Shown in pieces: positions 15,253-23,925 of a stretch of DNA of 30,865 nucleotides. The stretch spans positions 1 to 30,865 of the forward strand of contig CAZSYM010000024.1 in the NCBI GenBank assembly GCA_964611145.1, in the 5' to 3' direction. The notes below the pieces were generated by a model. It saw only the letters and a program-made list of their open reading frames with translations. It had not been told where the DNA came from and did no database searches. Source of the DNA: WFQV01 sp964611145 (GTDB taxonomy: Bacteria; Bacteroidota; Ignavibacteria; Ignavibacteriales; Melioribacteraceae). The first letter of the stretch is position 1; each line of letters opens with the position of its first letter. A program made the translations under genes and the position numbers.

Positions 15253-16884
15253 ATGCTAAATTACATTTGGTTGGCGTTGTTGGTGTTGGGAATTGGCGCC
15301 GCTCTTACAAAAGATGTTATTGACGAAGCGGATAACAGATTTAGGAACGGCGAACCTTTCTCTGTGGAAATCACTCTGAACGAACCTTTTAAAAAAGATG
15401 TTTCCAAAACATACGACGGCGAGATGATTGTGCACGCCGCGGAGTTTAATAAGTTTTATTCTCAAAACATTAAAAATGATTTTAGTGAAAAGGTTCGGCT
15501 CACTTTCGACTTAGCCAAAAAGAGGAGAACTTTGTTTTTTAAAGTTTCCTCCACTACACCAAAATTTTGGAAGGAAATGGCGAAGGTATCCGGAAAGGAA
15601 GACGATTTGACCGGTATTGTTAAAGATTTTTCCATGAAAGATTCCTTGCATGCTCGAGCTCAAATTGTGCTGGAAAAAATTACCTTTGCCAAAATGAAAG
15701 ATGTAACGAACGCCGCCTTGGATTATGCTCAAACGGCGGTTACTATTGCCTTGGGATTGATTGGAATCATGGCGCTTTGGCTTGGAGTTATGAAAATAGC
15801 CGAGGAGGCGGGTTTAATAAAAATAATTGCTCGTGTGGTGCGTCCCATTACAAAATTCCTTTTCCCCGATGTTCCCCAAGAACATCCCGCGATGGGCTCG
15901 ATGATAATGAACATTTCCGCTAATATGTTAGGATTGGGAAACGCCGCTACGCCTTTCGGATTGAAAGCGATGGAGGAGCTTGAGAGTATTAATCCGAACA
16001 AAGGCGTTGCTTCGAATGCTATGATTATGTTTTTGGCTATTAACACTTCGGGGTTTACGTTAATTCCCGCTACGGCTATTGCCATTCGTGCTGCCGCCGG
16101 TAGCAGTGACCCCACAATAATAATAGGCACTTCCATGTTCGGCGCGGCATGTGCCACTCTTACCGGTATTACTCTGGCAAAATTGTTCGAACAATTCCCT
16201 TTGAATTTTTCCCGATTTGGAAATTGGTTTAAACGCAATTTGAAAAAAATAGGAATATTATTGGGAACGGTTGCTGTCGGTGTGATTCTGAGTTATGCGG
16301 GAGCGTTGGGATTTGTCGGTAAAATGTTTTCGGCGTTCAATCCCGAAACTTTCAAATTTGCCGTGCAGGTTATTTCCACTCTGGCAATTCCCCTGATTAT
16401 CTTTTCTTTTGTTACTTACGGCTTGATTAAAAAAGTAAAGGTTTACGAAAGCTTTGTGGAGGGAGCTAAAGAAGGTTTTGATATTGCTGTTAAAATAATT
16501 CCATATCTTGTTGGTATGTTGGTTGCCATTGGTATTTTTCGTGCCGGGGGAATGATGGACGTATTACAGGATTTGCTTGCTTACCCTGCGCATTTAATAG
16601 GTATGCCCAAGGAAGCGTTGCCGATGGCTTTGATTCGCCCGCTCTCCGGTAGCGGCTCGGCGGGGGTAATGGCGGAAATTATGACTCATTACGGACCCGA
16701 CTCCTTAATCGGTATTATGGTTTCTACTTTCTTCGGAAGCACGGAAACCACTTTCTACGTTTTAGCCGTCTATTTCGGAGCGGTGAATATTAGAAAAACA
16801 CGGCATGCCGTGTTGGTGGGTTTGGCGGCGGATTTCGCCGGTATAGTGGCAGCAACTTTCATTGTCAATCAGTTATTCGGTTGA
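15253..16884 (+). CDS. Nucleoside-recognition (Gate) membrane protein, SpmA-SpmB fusion
   Basis: A 543-residue membrane protein joining homologues of Bacillus SpmA and SpmB. The SpmA half (from about 155) has NISANMLGLGNAATPFG at about 221-237 and the NTSGFTLIPATAIAIR segment; the SpmB half (about 355-543) has PYLVGMLVAIG, RPLSGSGSAGVMAE from residue 462, and FFGSTETTFYVLAVYFG. A single N-terminal membrane segment (1-17) is followed by a soluble insertion of about 130 residues (20-150) that is likely outside the cytoplasm. I chose ATG 15253, behind GGGAAAG at 15243-15249; an in-frame TTG at 15202 lies in the promoter-like region. The family's biochemical role is unknown; sporulation is not implied, since fused forms occur in non-sporulating bacteria. 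Confidence 0.88.
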   Translation: MLNYIWLALLVLGIGAALTKDVIDEADNRFRNGEPFSVEITLNEPFKKDVSKTYDGEMIVHAAEFNKFYSQNIKNDFSEKVRLTFDLAKKRRTLFFKVSSTTPKFWKEMAKVSGKEDDLTGIVKDFSMKDSLHARAQIVLEKITFAKMKDVTNAALDYAQTAVTIALGLIGIMALWLGVMKIAEEAGLIKIIARVVRPITKFLFPDVPQEHPAMGSMIMNISANMLGLGNAATPFGLKAMEELESINPNKGVASNAMIMFLAINTSGFTLIPATAIAIRAAAGSSDPTIIIGTSMFGAACATLTGITLAKLFEQFPLNFSRFGNWFKRNLKKIGILLGTVAVGVILSYAGALGFVGKMFSAFNPETFKFAVQVISTLAIPLIIFSFVTYGLIKKVKVYESFVEGAKEGFDIAVKIIPYLVGMLVAIGIFRAGGMMDVLQDLLAYPAHLIGMPKEALPMALIRPLSGSGSAGVMAEIMTHYGPDSLIGIMVSTFFGSTETTFYVLAVYFGAVNIRKTRHAVLVGLAADFAGIVAATFIVNQLFG

Positions 16885-16889
16885 TTAAG

Positions 16890-17843
16890 ATGAAGGTCTT
16901 TATAACTTATAAGATACCTAACATAGCCGAAAAAATTCTGAGAGAGAAGGGCTTTACCGTATCGGTAAATCGTAGCGGAAAAATTCTTACTAAGGAAGAG
17001 TTGATACGTAAGGGTAAAAATGCCGATGCTTTGATTACTTTGCTTTCCGATAAAATCGATAGGGAGGTTATTGATAATCTTAATAAATGTAGGATAATTG
17101 CAAATTATGCCGTCGGATATAACAATATTGATGTGGAATATGCAAAGTCGAGAGGCATTGTGGTTGCAAATACACCCGGCATACTAACCGATGCTACGGC
17201 TGATTTGACGATGGCTCTGATTTTGGCATGTGCCCGTCGGCTTCCCGAAGGCGAGAGATTTGTGCGCGAAGGGAAATTCGAAGGTTGGAAACCGGAGCTT
17301 TTGCTCGGATTGGACTTGAAAGGGAAAACCCTTGGTATAGTGGGAATGGGAAGAATAGGTTTTGCAGTAGGACAAAGAGCAAAGGCGTTTGGAATGAAGG
17401 TGGTCTATTTCAACCGTACTCGCAAAGCGAATGCGGAAAACGAGTTAAACGCCAAAAAGGTTTCTTTGGAAAAATTAATGAAGGTGTCCGATGTTGTATC
17501 TTTGCATTTACCATTAACCGCAGAAACCCGCGGAATAATTGACAAAAACAAGCTTAACCTCCTAAAACCCACGGCAATATTGATAAATACGGCACGGGGA
17601 GAAGTTTTGGACGAAAAACATTTGATCAAAATGTTAAAAAGAAAAAAGATTTTTGCCGCGGGATTTGATGTTTACACAAATGAGCCAAATCTGAACCCGG
17701 CTTTGCTTGAATTGGAAAACGCTGTTCTTTTGCCTCATGTTGGTAGCGGGACGGTGGAAACTCGTAATGCAATGGCTGAATTGGTTGCGCGGAATGTTGT
17801 TTCCTATTTCCAAAGAGGCAAAGCCGTTACACCGGTTTTGTGA
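16890..17843 (+). CDS. D-2-hydroxyacid dehydrogenase, glyoxylate/hydroxypyruvate reductase-like
   Basis: A 317-residue NAD(P)-dependent D-isomer-specific dehydrogenase. The Rossmann motif GMGRIG is at 152-157 and the catalytic residues are Arg236 (NTARGE), Glu265 (TNEPN) and His283 (LPHVGSG). The N-terminal MKVFITYKIP and YAVGYNNIDV segments are typical of glyoxylate reductase/D-glycerate dehydrogenase. It would reduce glyoxylate or hydroxypyruvate in the cytoplasm. Residue 177 after the second strand is in FNRT, whose Arg favours NADPH over NADH, but this is tentative. The ATG at 16890 gives the family N-terminus; a TTG at 16881 overlapping the previous stop is the alternative and would add three residues. 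It follows the SpmAB-like gene with five bases between. Confidence 0.92.
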   Translation: MKVFITYKIPNIAEKILREKGFTVSVNRSGKILTKEELIRKGKNADALITLLSDKIDREVIDNLNKCRIIANYAVGYNNIDVEYAKSRGIVVANTPGILTDATADLTMALILACARRLPEGERFVREGKFEGWKPELLLGLDLKGKTLGIVGMGRIGFAVGQRAKAFGMKVVYFNRTRKANAENELNAKKVSLEKLMKVSDVVSLHLPLTAETRGIIDKNKLNLLKPTAILINTARGEVLDEKHLIKMLKRKKIFAAGFDVYTNEPNLNPALLELENAVLLPHVGSGTVETRNAMAELVARNVVSYFQRGKAVTPVL

Positions 17844-17910
17844 TTTCATTGTGCCGTGAAATAAGTGTATTTTTTAAACTGAGTTTTTTGCAATCGAAAA
17901 GGAATAAAAG

Positions 17911-19254
17911 GTGAAACCCCATACCGTAATAGTTGTAGGTGGAAATGCAGCGGGACCTGCCGCCGCTGCAAAGGCTAAAAGAGTAAATCCCGATGCGGAA
18001 GTGATACTCTACGAAGCGGGGGAATTCATTTCCACCGGCACTTGCGAATTGCCTTATGTGTTGGCTGGAGAAATCGAAGATTATAAAAAAGTGGTGTTCT
18101 TTGATGAGAAAAGTTTTTTTGAACAAAAGGGTGTGAAAGTTTTTACTAAGCATCGGGTAAAGGAGATTAACGCCAGGGAGAAATTTCTGAAAGTTGAAAA
18201 TCTCCGAAACGGGGAAGAATTCCTTGTGGATTACGATACGTTGGTGCTTACAACCGGTTCCAAAGCACGTATGCACCCCGCGTTGAATGCCTCCTACAAA
18301 AACGTATTTACGTTGAAGTCCGTGGGGGATTTTGTCAAGATAAAAAATTATATCGAGTCGGCGACAATTAGGGAAGTTTTAATTATTGGCGGGGGATATA
18401 TAGGCTTGGAAACGGCGGAGGCTTTCAAGAGGCTGGGGGCGGAGGTTACAATATTGGATATTGCCCAAATTCCCTTGCCGACGGCTGAACCGGAAATCTC
18501 TGAATTGGTGGCGGAGAATCTTGGGAAAAACGGAGTACGGTTTATGGGCGGCGTCTCCAATCCGAAATTTCTCGGAGATAATGAAAAAATAAATGCGGTA
18601 AAGATTGAGAGCGAAATAATACAAGCCGATTTGGTGCTTGTGGCAATGGGGGTTGTTCCCAACAATGTATTGGCTTCTACTGCGAAATTGGAACTGGGTA
18701 AATATGGAGGATTGAGAATTGACAACAGGGCGCGTACTTCCAATCAGTTTATCTTTGCCGCGGGAGATAATGTGGAAGTGAAGAACAGAATCACGGGTAA
18801 ATATGATTATTTCCCCTTGGCGACTTATGCTCACCGCATCGGACACATTGCGGGTGCAAACGCTGCGGGGGCTAACCTTTTTGTGGAACCCGCCGTTAGA
18901 AATGCCGCTGCTAAATTGTTCGACAATGTCTATGCTTCCGTCGGTTTAACCGAGCGAGAAGCGGAAAAATTTGGTTTTAAATTTTCCTCCGTTTCTGCAA
19001 TTGTTCCGAACTTAATTGGAGTAATGCCTCAAAGTCGTAAGATTTTTGGAAAATTGATTTTCGAAAAGGATTCCGGCCGAATTTTAGGCGCTTCCTTTTT
19101 GGGAGGAGCCGAAAGCCCTTTCCTGGCGGATTTCATTTCCGCAATGATTTTGAAAAATGGAACTAAAGAAGAATTGTCAAAAGTTGATTACAATTACACT
19201 CCGCCACAATCTCCTTTTATAAATATTCTTTCCGTGTTAGGTAAAAAAAGCTAA
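17911..19254 (+). CDS. FAD/NAD(P)-dependent disulfide oxidoreductase, CoA-disulfide reductase-like
   Basis: A 447-residue flavoprotein with an FAD-binding start (VVGGNAAGPAAA, 8-19), an NAD(P)-binding motif (GGGYIGLETAE, near 157-168), the second FAD motif FAAGDNVEV, and a C-terminal dimerisation domain. Cys45 in STGTCELPY aligns with the single redox cysteine of the CoA-disulfide reductase/NADH oxidase/NADH peroxidase group. CoA-disulfide reductase is my first choice; NADH oxidase or polysulfide reductase activity cannot be excluded, and no rhodanese domain is fused. The start is GTG 17911, with AAAAGGAA about eight bases before it. upp begins nine bases after the stop, so the two are probably co-transcribed, although the metabolic link is not clear. 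Confidence 0.85.
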   Translation: MKPHTVIVVGGNAAGPAAAAKAKRVNPDAEVILYEAGEFISTGTCELPYVLAGEIEDYKKVVFFDEKSFFEQKGVKVFTKHRVKEINAREKFLKVENLRNGEEFLVDYDTLVLTTGSKARMHPALNASYKNVFTLKSVGDFVKIKNYIESATIREVLIIGGGYIGLETAEAFKRLGAEVTILDIAQIPLPTAEPEISELVAENLGKNGVRFMGGVSNPKFLGDNEKINAVKIESEIIQADLVLVAMGVVPNNVLASTAKLELGKYGGLRIDNRARTSNQFIFAAGDNVEVKNRITGKYDYFPLATYAHRIGHIAGANAAGANLFVEPAVRNAAAKLFDNVYASVGLTEREAEKFGFKFSSVSAIVPNLIGVMPQSRKIFGKLIFEKDSGRILGASFLGGAESPFLADFISAMILKNGTKEELSKVDYNYTPPQSPFINILSVLGKKS

Positions 19255-19263
19255 AGGAATTCT

Positions 19264-19890
19264 ATGAAAAATTTAAGACTTGTAGATAATCCTTTGATTC
19301 GCCGCGATATTACATATTTGCGAGATAAGAATACCAAGGAATATCAATTCCGTTTGGCTCTCAATCGCATTGCTTATTGTCTTGCCGTTGAGATTAGCAA
19401 AAATTTTGAGCTAAAGGAAATCGAAGTGGAAACCCCACTCGAAAGGACAAAAGGCTACAGACTTAAACATCCCGTTATTTTGGTGCCCGTCTTGCGCGCT
19501 GGCTTGAGTTTTGTAAACGCTTTTATCGAAATGATTCCGAAAGCAAAAGTTGGGCATATCGGTTTGGCGCGGGACGAAGTGACTTTGCAACCGGTAGAGT
19601 ATTATTACAAAACGCCGAAGGAATTGGACAAGGCTACGGTAATTGTGTTGGACCCAATGTTGGCTACGGGCGGGAGCGCTTCCGCGGCACTTACGTATTT
19701 GAAAAAGCGAGGCGCTAAGAATCTCATATTTGCCGGTTTGATAGCTTCTCCGGAAGGCGTTAGAAAATTGGAGACGGAACATCCTGACGTGCCGGTCTAT
19801 GTGGCGGCGCTGGATAGGGAACTAAATGAAAACGGATATATTTTACCTGGATTAGGGGATGCGGGGGATAGAACGTACGGTACGCTTTAG
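19264..19890 (+). CDS. upp: Uracil phosphoribosyltransferase
   Basis: A 208-residue pyrimidine salvage enzyme that makes UMP from uracil and PRPP in the cytoplasm. The PRPP loop DPMLATGGSAS is at 130-140, VLRAGLSF lies at 76-83, and the C-terminal GYILPGLGDAGDRTYGT uracil-binding region is complete. The length is normal. The ATG is preceded by AAAGGAA. The last 32 bases overlap the signal-peptide region of the following gene. Confidence 0.97.
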   Translation: MKNLRLVDNPLIRRDITYLRDKNTKEYQFRLALNRIAYCLAVEISKNFELKEIEVETPLERTKGYRLKHPVILVPVLRAGLSFVNAFIEMIPKAKVGHIGLARDEVTLQPVEYYYKTPKELDKATVIVLDPMLATGGSASAALTYLKKRGAKNLIFAGLIASPEGVRKLETEHPDVPVYVAALDRELNENGYILPGLGDAGDRTYGTL

Positions 19891-20896
19891 CTTTTTGCTG
19901 GTGATTTTTTTTGCCCTTCGCTTACCGGCGCAGTATTTGAACAATCCCGATGTTCGTTATGTCGTGCAAAGTGGATTGTGGAACATGTTGGTTAACGCTA
20001 ATTCCGAAACTTCCCGCTATGCCAAAATCCTTCGGGAACATTTCCCCGATTACCCTTTCGCTTACATTCTTCCGGTTTTGAATAAACTTGCAATAGATAA
20101 CGATAATGGGCAAGAAGCTTCTCTTTCGGAAATGGGAGGAAATCTGTCCAAGGCAAGGGAAATAGCGGATTCCCTCCTTGGTCAAAACCGAAGCGCCGAA
20201 AATTATTTTTATCTCGGTATGGCAAAGGCGATTTCCGCTTATGAAAAATTTTTGCACAAAGATTATGTCGGCGCTTTCTTTAAGGGTGTTTCTGCTCTGT
20301 CGGAATTTAACAATTGTTTGGCGTTAGATAGCTCTTTTGCCGCTGCCGAAGTGGCAATCGGCGCTTATAAGTATTGGTCGAGTGAAAAAATGCGTTCCCT
20401 TGACTGGCTTCCCTTCATTACCGACGAAAGGGAGGCTGGGATACGTTTACTTCGGAAAGGGCTTGCAAAGGATAACATCCTCTATCATTTCGGCTTGGAG
20501 TCCCTTATTTGGATTTATATACACCAGAAAAAATTCGAATCTGCGAAACAACTTTCCCTTCGCGCTCTTGAAAAATATCCTAATTCCCGTTTTTTCCTTT
20601 ATGCTTTAGCACATGCTTATAACAAACTGGATAAAGAAAAAGCAAATAAGATTTTCAAGAAAATAGTTTCTTTGCGGGAACATGACGGCATAAATTCCGT
20701 TTATTGGCGTGTGGTTCTTCTCCACAAAATTGCGATGAACGAGTACGCCCTTGGGAATTATGCAAAAGCGAGGGAATTGTGCGAGAAAATTTTGGCTGTG
20801 AAGCTTAAACCTTCGGATTTCGAAAGATTGGCTTCCAGAATTAAGAGAGTGGAACAACTGAGGGCGAAAATAGTAAAAAAAGTCGGGAATAATTAA
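19859..20896 (+). CDS. Secreted TPR-type helical repeat protein, function unknown
   Basis: A 345-residue protein with an N-terminal signal peptide (RTVRF, hydrophobic core, LPAQ). The rest is helical with several TPR-like hairpins: ENYFYLGMAKAISAYE, AAEVAIGAYKYW, ESLIWIYIHQKKFESAKQLSLRALEKYP, and GNYAKARELCEKIL near the C-terminus. LPFITDEREAGIRLLRKGL near 180-200 is a distinctive non-TPR stretch. It is probably periplasmic and a protein-binding scaffold; no enzyme motif is seen. The ATG at 19859 lies within upp, 32 bases before its end, and is the only start that leaves a normal signal peptide, suggesting translational coupling. Its stop is just before the relA promoter. The gene is real but its function is unknown. 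Confidence 0.8.
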   Translation: MRGIERTVRFSFLLVIFFALRLPAQYLNNPDVRYVVQSGLWNMLVNANSETSRYAKILREHFPDYPFAYILPVLNKLAIDNDNGQEASLSEMGGNLSKAREIADSLLGQNRSAENYFYLGMAKAISAYEKFLHKDYVGAFFKGVSALSEFNNCLALDSSFAAAEVAIGAYKYWSSEKMRSLDWLPFITDEREAGIRLLRKGLAKDNILYHFGLESLIWIYIHQKKFESAKQLSLRALEKYPNSRFFLYALAHAYNKLDKEKANKIFKKIVSLREHDGINSVYWRVVLLHKIAMNEYALGNYAKARELCEKILAVKLKPSDFERLASRIKRVEQLRAKIVKKVGNN

Positions 20897-20904
20897 CCTT
20901 CTGT

Positions 20905-20933
20905 TTGACATTTAAAGAAAAAAAAATTACAAT
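20905..20933 (+). promoter_or_regulatory. Sigma70-type promoter of relA
   Basis: Consensus -35 TTGACA at 20905-20910, a 17-base spacer and -10 TACAAT at 20928-20933. Transcription would begin near 20940, giving a leader of about 14 bases before the ATG at 20954, with TAGGAA as the ribosome-binding site. Confidence 0.85.
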
Positions 20934-20953
20934 AGAAAAAAAACTTTTAGGAA

Positions 20954-23119
20954 ATGGCATTAGCGGCTATCAAATCGAAAAAAATGCTCGATGAGCTTTT
21001 GGCAACATGTCGTCAAAACCTTTACAAGGTGGACGAGGAAATGATTGTCAAAGCTTTTCGACTAAGTTCCGAAGCTCATAAAAATCATTATAGAGTTTCG
21101 GGAGAGCCGTATTTTACGCATCCTTTCGAAGTTGCGATGATAGTCGCTAAGGAAATCCCTTTGGACGACGTTTCTGTAGCGGCGGCTTTGTTGCACGATG
21201 TGGTGGAGGATACGGAATATTCGCTCGATTTTATTCGTAAGGAATTCGGGGAGGAAGTCGCCGAGATAGTTGATGGAGTTACAAAGATAAGCGGTGTTTT
21301 CAAGGGGAAAAACATAACTCAGGCGGAAAATTATCGCAAGCTTCTCCTTTCAATGGTTAAAGATGTTCGCGTTATGCTTGTGAAATTTGCTGACCGATTG
21401 CATAATATGAGAACTCTCGATGCTATGCCTGTGGAAAAGCAACGCCGTATTGCCAAAGAAACGTTGGAGATTTACGCTCCGTTTGCTCACCGTTTCGGAC
21501 TCGGACGAATTAAATGGGAAATGGAAGACCTCGCCTTTAAATACTTGAACAGACAAGCTTATGAGGACCTGGCGCGTAAGATAAAGGAAAAAAGAAAAGA
21601 GCGCGAGGCGTATATTAACAAGTTTAAAGAACCGATAATTAAAAGCTTGGATAAATACGGGCTGAAATATGAAATCACCGGTCGCCCCAAACATCTTTAT
21701 AGCATTTATCGGAAAATGATTAAGCGAAACACTACCTTCGAAGGTATATATGATTTATTGGCGATTCGTATTATTTTGGAGGAAGATAATCCTCATCAAT
21801 GTTTTACCGTACTTGGAATTGTCAATGAAATTTATAAGCCCATACCCGATAGATTCAAGGATTATATTTCTATTCCCAAGAAGAACAATTATCAATCTTT
21901 GCATACTACCGTTGTCGGTCCCGAAGGGAAATTGGTCGAGGTACAAATTCGCACGCGCAAAATGCACGAAATTGCCGAAAAGGGTGTTGCCGCGCATTGG
22001 AAATACAAGGAGGGGATTTTCACTAAGGATAATGATATAGAAGAATGGGTGAATTGGATTCGCGATATTTTCGAAAGTGCTAATAAGGACGAAGCCACAC
22101 GCGAGCTTTTGGCAAGCTTTAAACTTAATCTTTATCAGGATGAGATTTATGTCTTTACTCCCGCGGGGGATTTGAAACGTTTACCTGTAAACTCGACTCC
22201 GGTGGATTTCGCTTTTGAGATTCATACTAAGGTTGGCTATCATTGTATCGGTGCCAAGGTTAATGGCAAAATAGTCCCGTTGAATACACGACTTAAAAGT
22301 GGCGACCGTGTGGAAATTCTTACTTCGAAAAATCAACATCCTAACCCGGGCTGGTTGCAATTCGTTCAAACTCACAAGGCGAAACAGAATATTCGTAAGT
22401 ATATCAACAAAGCCGAAGAGGAAATTGCTCGCGAGGGAATGGAAATTTGGGAAAAGACATTGAAGAAATTTAAACTTTCCTTCAGTCCCGACGATACCCA
22501 AAGACTTGCGAATAAATTAAAATATGATAACGCCAAAAAGTTTTTTATCGCTATTGCTCGCCACGAAGTTGACCTGAACGAAATTCTTAATCCCAGTGGC
22601 AAGGAAGCCGAGGAAGAAAAAGTCGAAATAGAATTTGACAAGTTTGCACAAATCGCCCGCCGAGATGCCGGAGGTGTGCTTGTGGAAGGGGAGCACAAGG
22701 GGATTATTTATAAATACGCCAAGTGCTGTAATCCTATCCCGGGCGATCCGATTATCGGCTTCATTACCGTCGGCGAGGGAATTAAAATTCATAGAAGGGA
22801 TTGTAAAAATTTAATTCAACTTGCGGAGAATCACGAGGATAGATTGGTACCGGTATCGTGGCCCAAAACGGAAGGCTCGTTTTTTGTGGCTGGAATTAAA
22901 ATCAAGGGAGAAGATAAACCCGGCATCCTTCAATCCATATCGAATAGCATTACGAATTATAAAAATACAAACATAAAATCGGTGAACATATCTTCCCACG
23001 ATTCGTATTTCGAAGGTACCGTTGCCGTTTATGTCTCCGATTTGGAGCATTTAAATCGCTTGATAGAACGCCTTAAGAAAACCCCTGGAATTTTTCACGC
23101 CGAGAGATTTAATCAATAA
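20954..23119 (+). CDS. relA: Bifunctional (p)ppGpp synthetase/hydrolase (RSH)
   Basis: A 721-residue long RelA/SpoT homologue that makes and degrades (p)ppGpp in the stringent response. The hydrolase HD domain is intact, with the ligand pair His81-Asp82 in HDVVEDT. The synthetase domain has GRPKHLYSIYRKM, the RFKD form of the RXKD motif (300-303), diagnostic of bifunctional enzymes rather than synthetase-only RelA, and YQSLHTT from Tyr313. A TGS domain follows (about 395-460), then the Cys/His-containing YAKCCNPIPGD region near 590 and a C-terminal ACT domain (about 645-721). All parts are of normal length, so both activities are expected. It starts at ATG 20954 behind a strong promoter, and its stop codon is directly followed by ruvX. 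Confidence 0.97.
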   Translation: MALAAIKSKKMLDELLATCRQNLYKVDEEMIVKAFRLSSEAHKNHYRVSGEPYFTHPFEVAMIVAKEIPLDDVSVAAALLHDVVEDTEYSLDFIRKEFGEEVAEIVDGVTKISGVFKGKNITQAENYRKLLLSMVKDVRVMLVKFADRLHNMRTLDAMPVEKQRRIAKETLEIYAPFAHRFGLGRIKWEMEDLAFKYLNRQAYEDLARKIKEKRKEREAYINKFKEPIIKSLDKYGLKYEITGRPKHLYSIYRKMIKRNTTFEGIYDLLAIRIILEEDNPHQCFTVLGIVNEIYKPIPDRFKDYISIPKKNNYQSLHTTVVGPEGKLVEVQIRTRKMHEIAEKGVAAHWKYKEGIFTKDNDIEEWVNWIRDIFESANKDEATRELLASFKLNLYQDEIYVFTPAGDLKRLPVNSTPVDFAFEIHTKVGYHCIGAKVNGKIVPLNTRLKSGDRVEILTSKNQHPNPGWLQFVQTHKAKQNIRKYINKAEEEIAREGMEIWEKTLKKFKLSFSPDDTQRLANKLKYDNAKKFFIAIARHEVDLNEILNPSGKEAEEEKVEIEFDKFAQIARRDAGGVLVEGEHKGIIYKYAKCCNPIPGDPIIGFITVGEGIKIHRRDCKNLIQLAENHEDRLVPVSWPKTEGSFFVAGIKIKGEDKPGILQSISNSITNYKNTNIKSVNISSHDSYFEGTVAVYVSDLEHLNRLIERLKKTPGIFHAERFNQ

Positions 23120-23548
23120 ATGGAAGAGAAAAGAATTTTGGCAATTGATTTCGGTAAGAAACGGGTGGGTATTGCCGTATCCGACCCTTTGAATATGTTT
23201 GCCATTCCTCTTGTTACGCTCGATAACGACAGATTTGTTTTTGAAAGACTGAAGGAGATTGTGCGGGAGAAAAACATCGGGGAAATAATTTTGGGATATC
23301 CGCTTAAAGAGGACGGGAGCAATACGCATGCTACGAAGCCCGTGCTTGAATTTAAAAAAGAATTGGAAGCACAACTGAAAAAGGAAGTGATTCTGGTGGA
23401 CGAGCGCTATTCTTCCTCTATTGCATGGGAGCGCATTATTGAAAGCGTTCCTTCGCGCAAAAAACGTCGGGACAAATCCCGCATTGATAAGGGAGCCGCT
23501 GCCGTGATTCTGGAAGATTATTTGAATTCCCGTGCTAATTCCTCATAA
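23120..23548 (+). CDS. ruvX: Holliday junction resolvase RuvX / YqgF
   Basis: A 142-residue RNase H-fold nuclease-like protein. The catalytic-type motifs are visible: Asp10 in AIDFGKKRVGIAVSDP, GYPLKEDGS at 59-67, VDERYSS at 93-99 and the final acidic site Asp123 in RIDKGAAAVILEDYL. The family (YqgF) is linked to processing of ribosomal RNA 5-prime ends and to Holliday junction resolution. It begins immediately after the relA stop codon with no gap, so the pair is co-transcribed. No terminator is apparent between it and the BMC promoter. Confidence 0.93.
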   Translation: MEEKRILAIDFGKKRVGIAVSDPLNMFAIPLVTLDNDRFVFERLKEIVREKNIGEIILGYPLKEDGSNTHATKPVLEFKKELEAQLKKEVILVDERYSSSIAWERIIESVPSRKKRRDKSRIDKGAAAVILEDYLNSRANSS

Positions 23549-23566
23549 TAATATTTGGCAAAACGA

Positions 23567-23595
23567 TTGACATTCTAAACTTAAAGAATTATTTT
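23567..23595 (+). promoter_or_regulatory. Sigma70-type promoter of the BMC shell genes
   Basis: TTGACA at 23567-23572, a 17-base spacer and TATTTT at 23590-23595. Transcription near 23602 would leave a leader of about 29 bases with GGGAG at 23619-23623 before the ATG at 23631. The perfect -35 and spacing suggest the shell genes are expressed independently of relA-ruvX. Confidence 0.75.
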
Positions 23596-23630
23596 CGAAT
23601 AAGATATTCATTAAATTTGGGAGCATTTCA

Positions 23631-23912
23631 ATGGCATTAGATGCACTCGGAATGATTGAGACCAAAGGTCTTGTCGGCGCAATCGAAGCAGCCGATGCAA
23701 TGGTAAAAGCGGCAAAAGTGGAACTTATCGGAAAGGAAACAATCGGTGGCGGTTATGTTACCGTTATGGTTCGCGGCGATGTGGGTGCCGTAAAAGCGGC
23801 TACGGATGCCGGAGCAGCGGCGGCACAGAGAGTCGGCGAGTTGGTTTCCGTCCACGTCATTCCTCGTCCTCATACGGATGTTGAATTGATCCTCCCCAAA
23901 AGACCTAAATAA
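23631..23912 (+). CDS. Bacterial microcompartment hexameric shell protein (BMC-H)
   Basis: A 93-residue single BMC-domain protein of the PduA/EutM/CcmK type. It has ALGMIETKGLVGAIEAADAM at 5-24, the conserved edge Lys26 (PduA Lys26 position), a pore loop IGGGYVTV at 38-45, VRGDVGAVKAATDAG and VHVIPRPH. Such proteins form flat hexamers that tile the protein shell of microcompartments. The Tyr at the pore loop in place of the Gly-Leu of PduA is unusual and may affect pore size. The start at 23631 has GGGAG seven bases upstream. The adjacent second BMC gene is close in both protein and DNA sequence, indicating tandem duplication. No enzyme or BMC-P (pentamer) gene is visible, so the cargo cannot be assigned. 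Confidence 0.96.
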   Translation: MALDALGMIETKGLVGAIEAADAMVKAAKVELIGKETIGGGYVTVMVRGDVGAVKAATDAGAAAAQRVGELVSVHVIPRPHTDVELILPKRPK

Positions 23913-23925
23913 AAAGGTGAATTAA

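Noticed and set aside
15253..16884. Sporulation, suggested by SpmA/SpmB homology.
   Set aside because: Fused SpmAB proteins are found in non-sporulating bacteria and no other spore gene is present.
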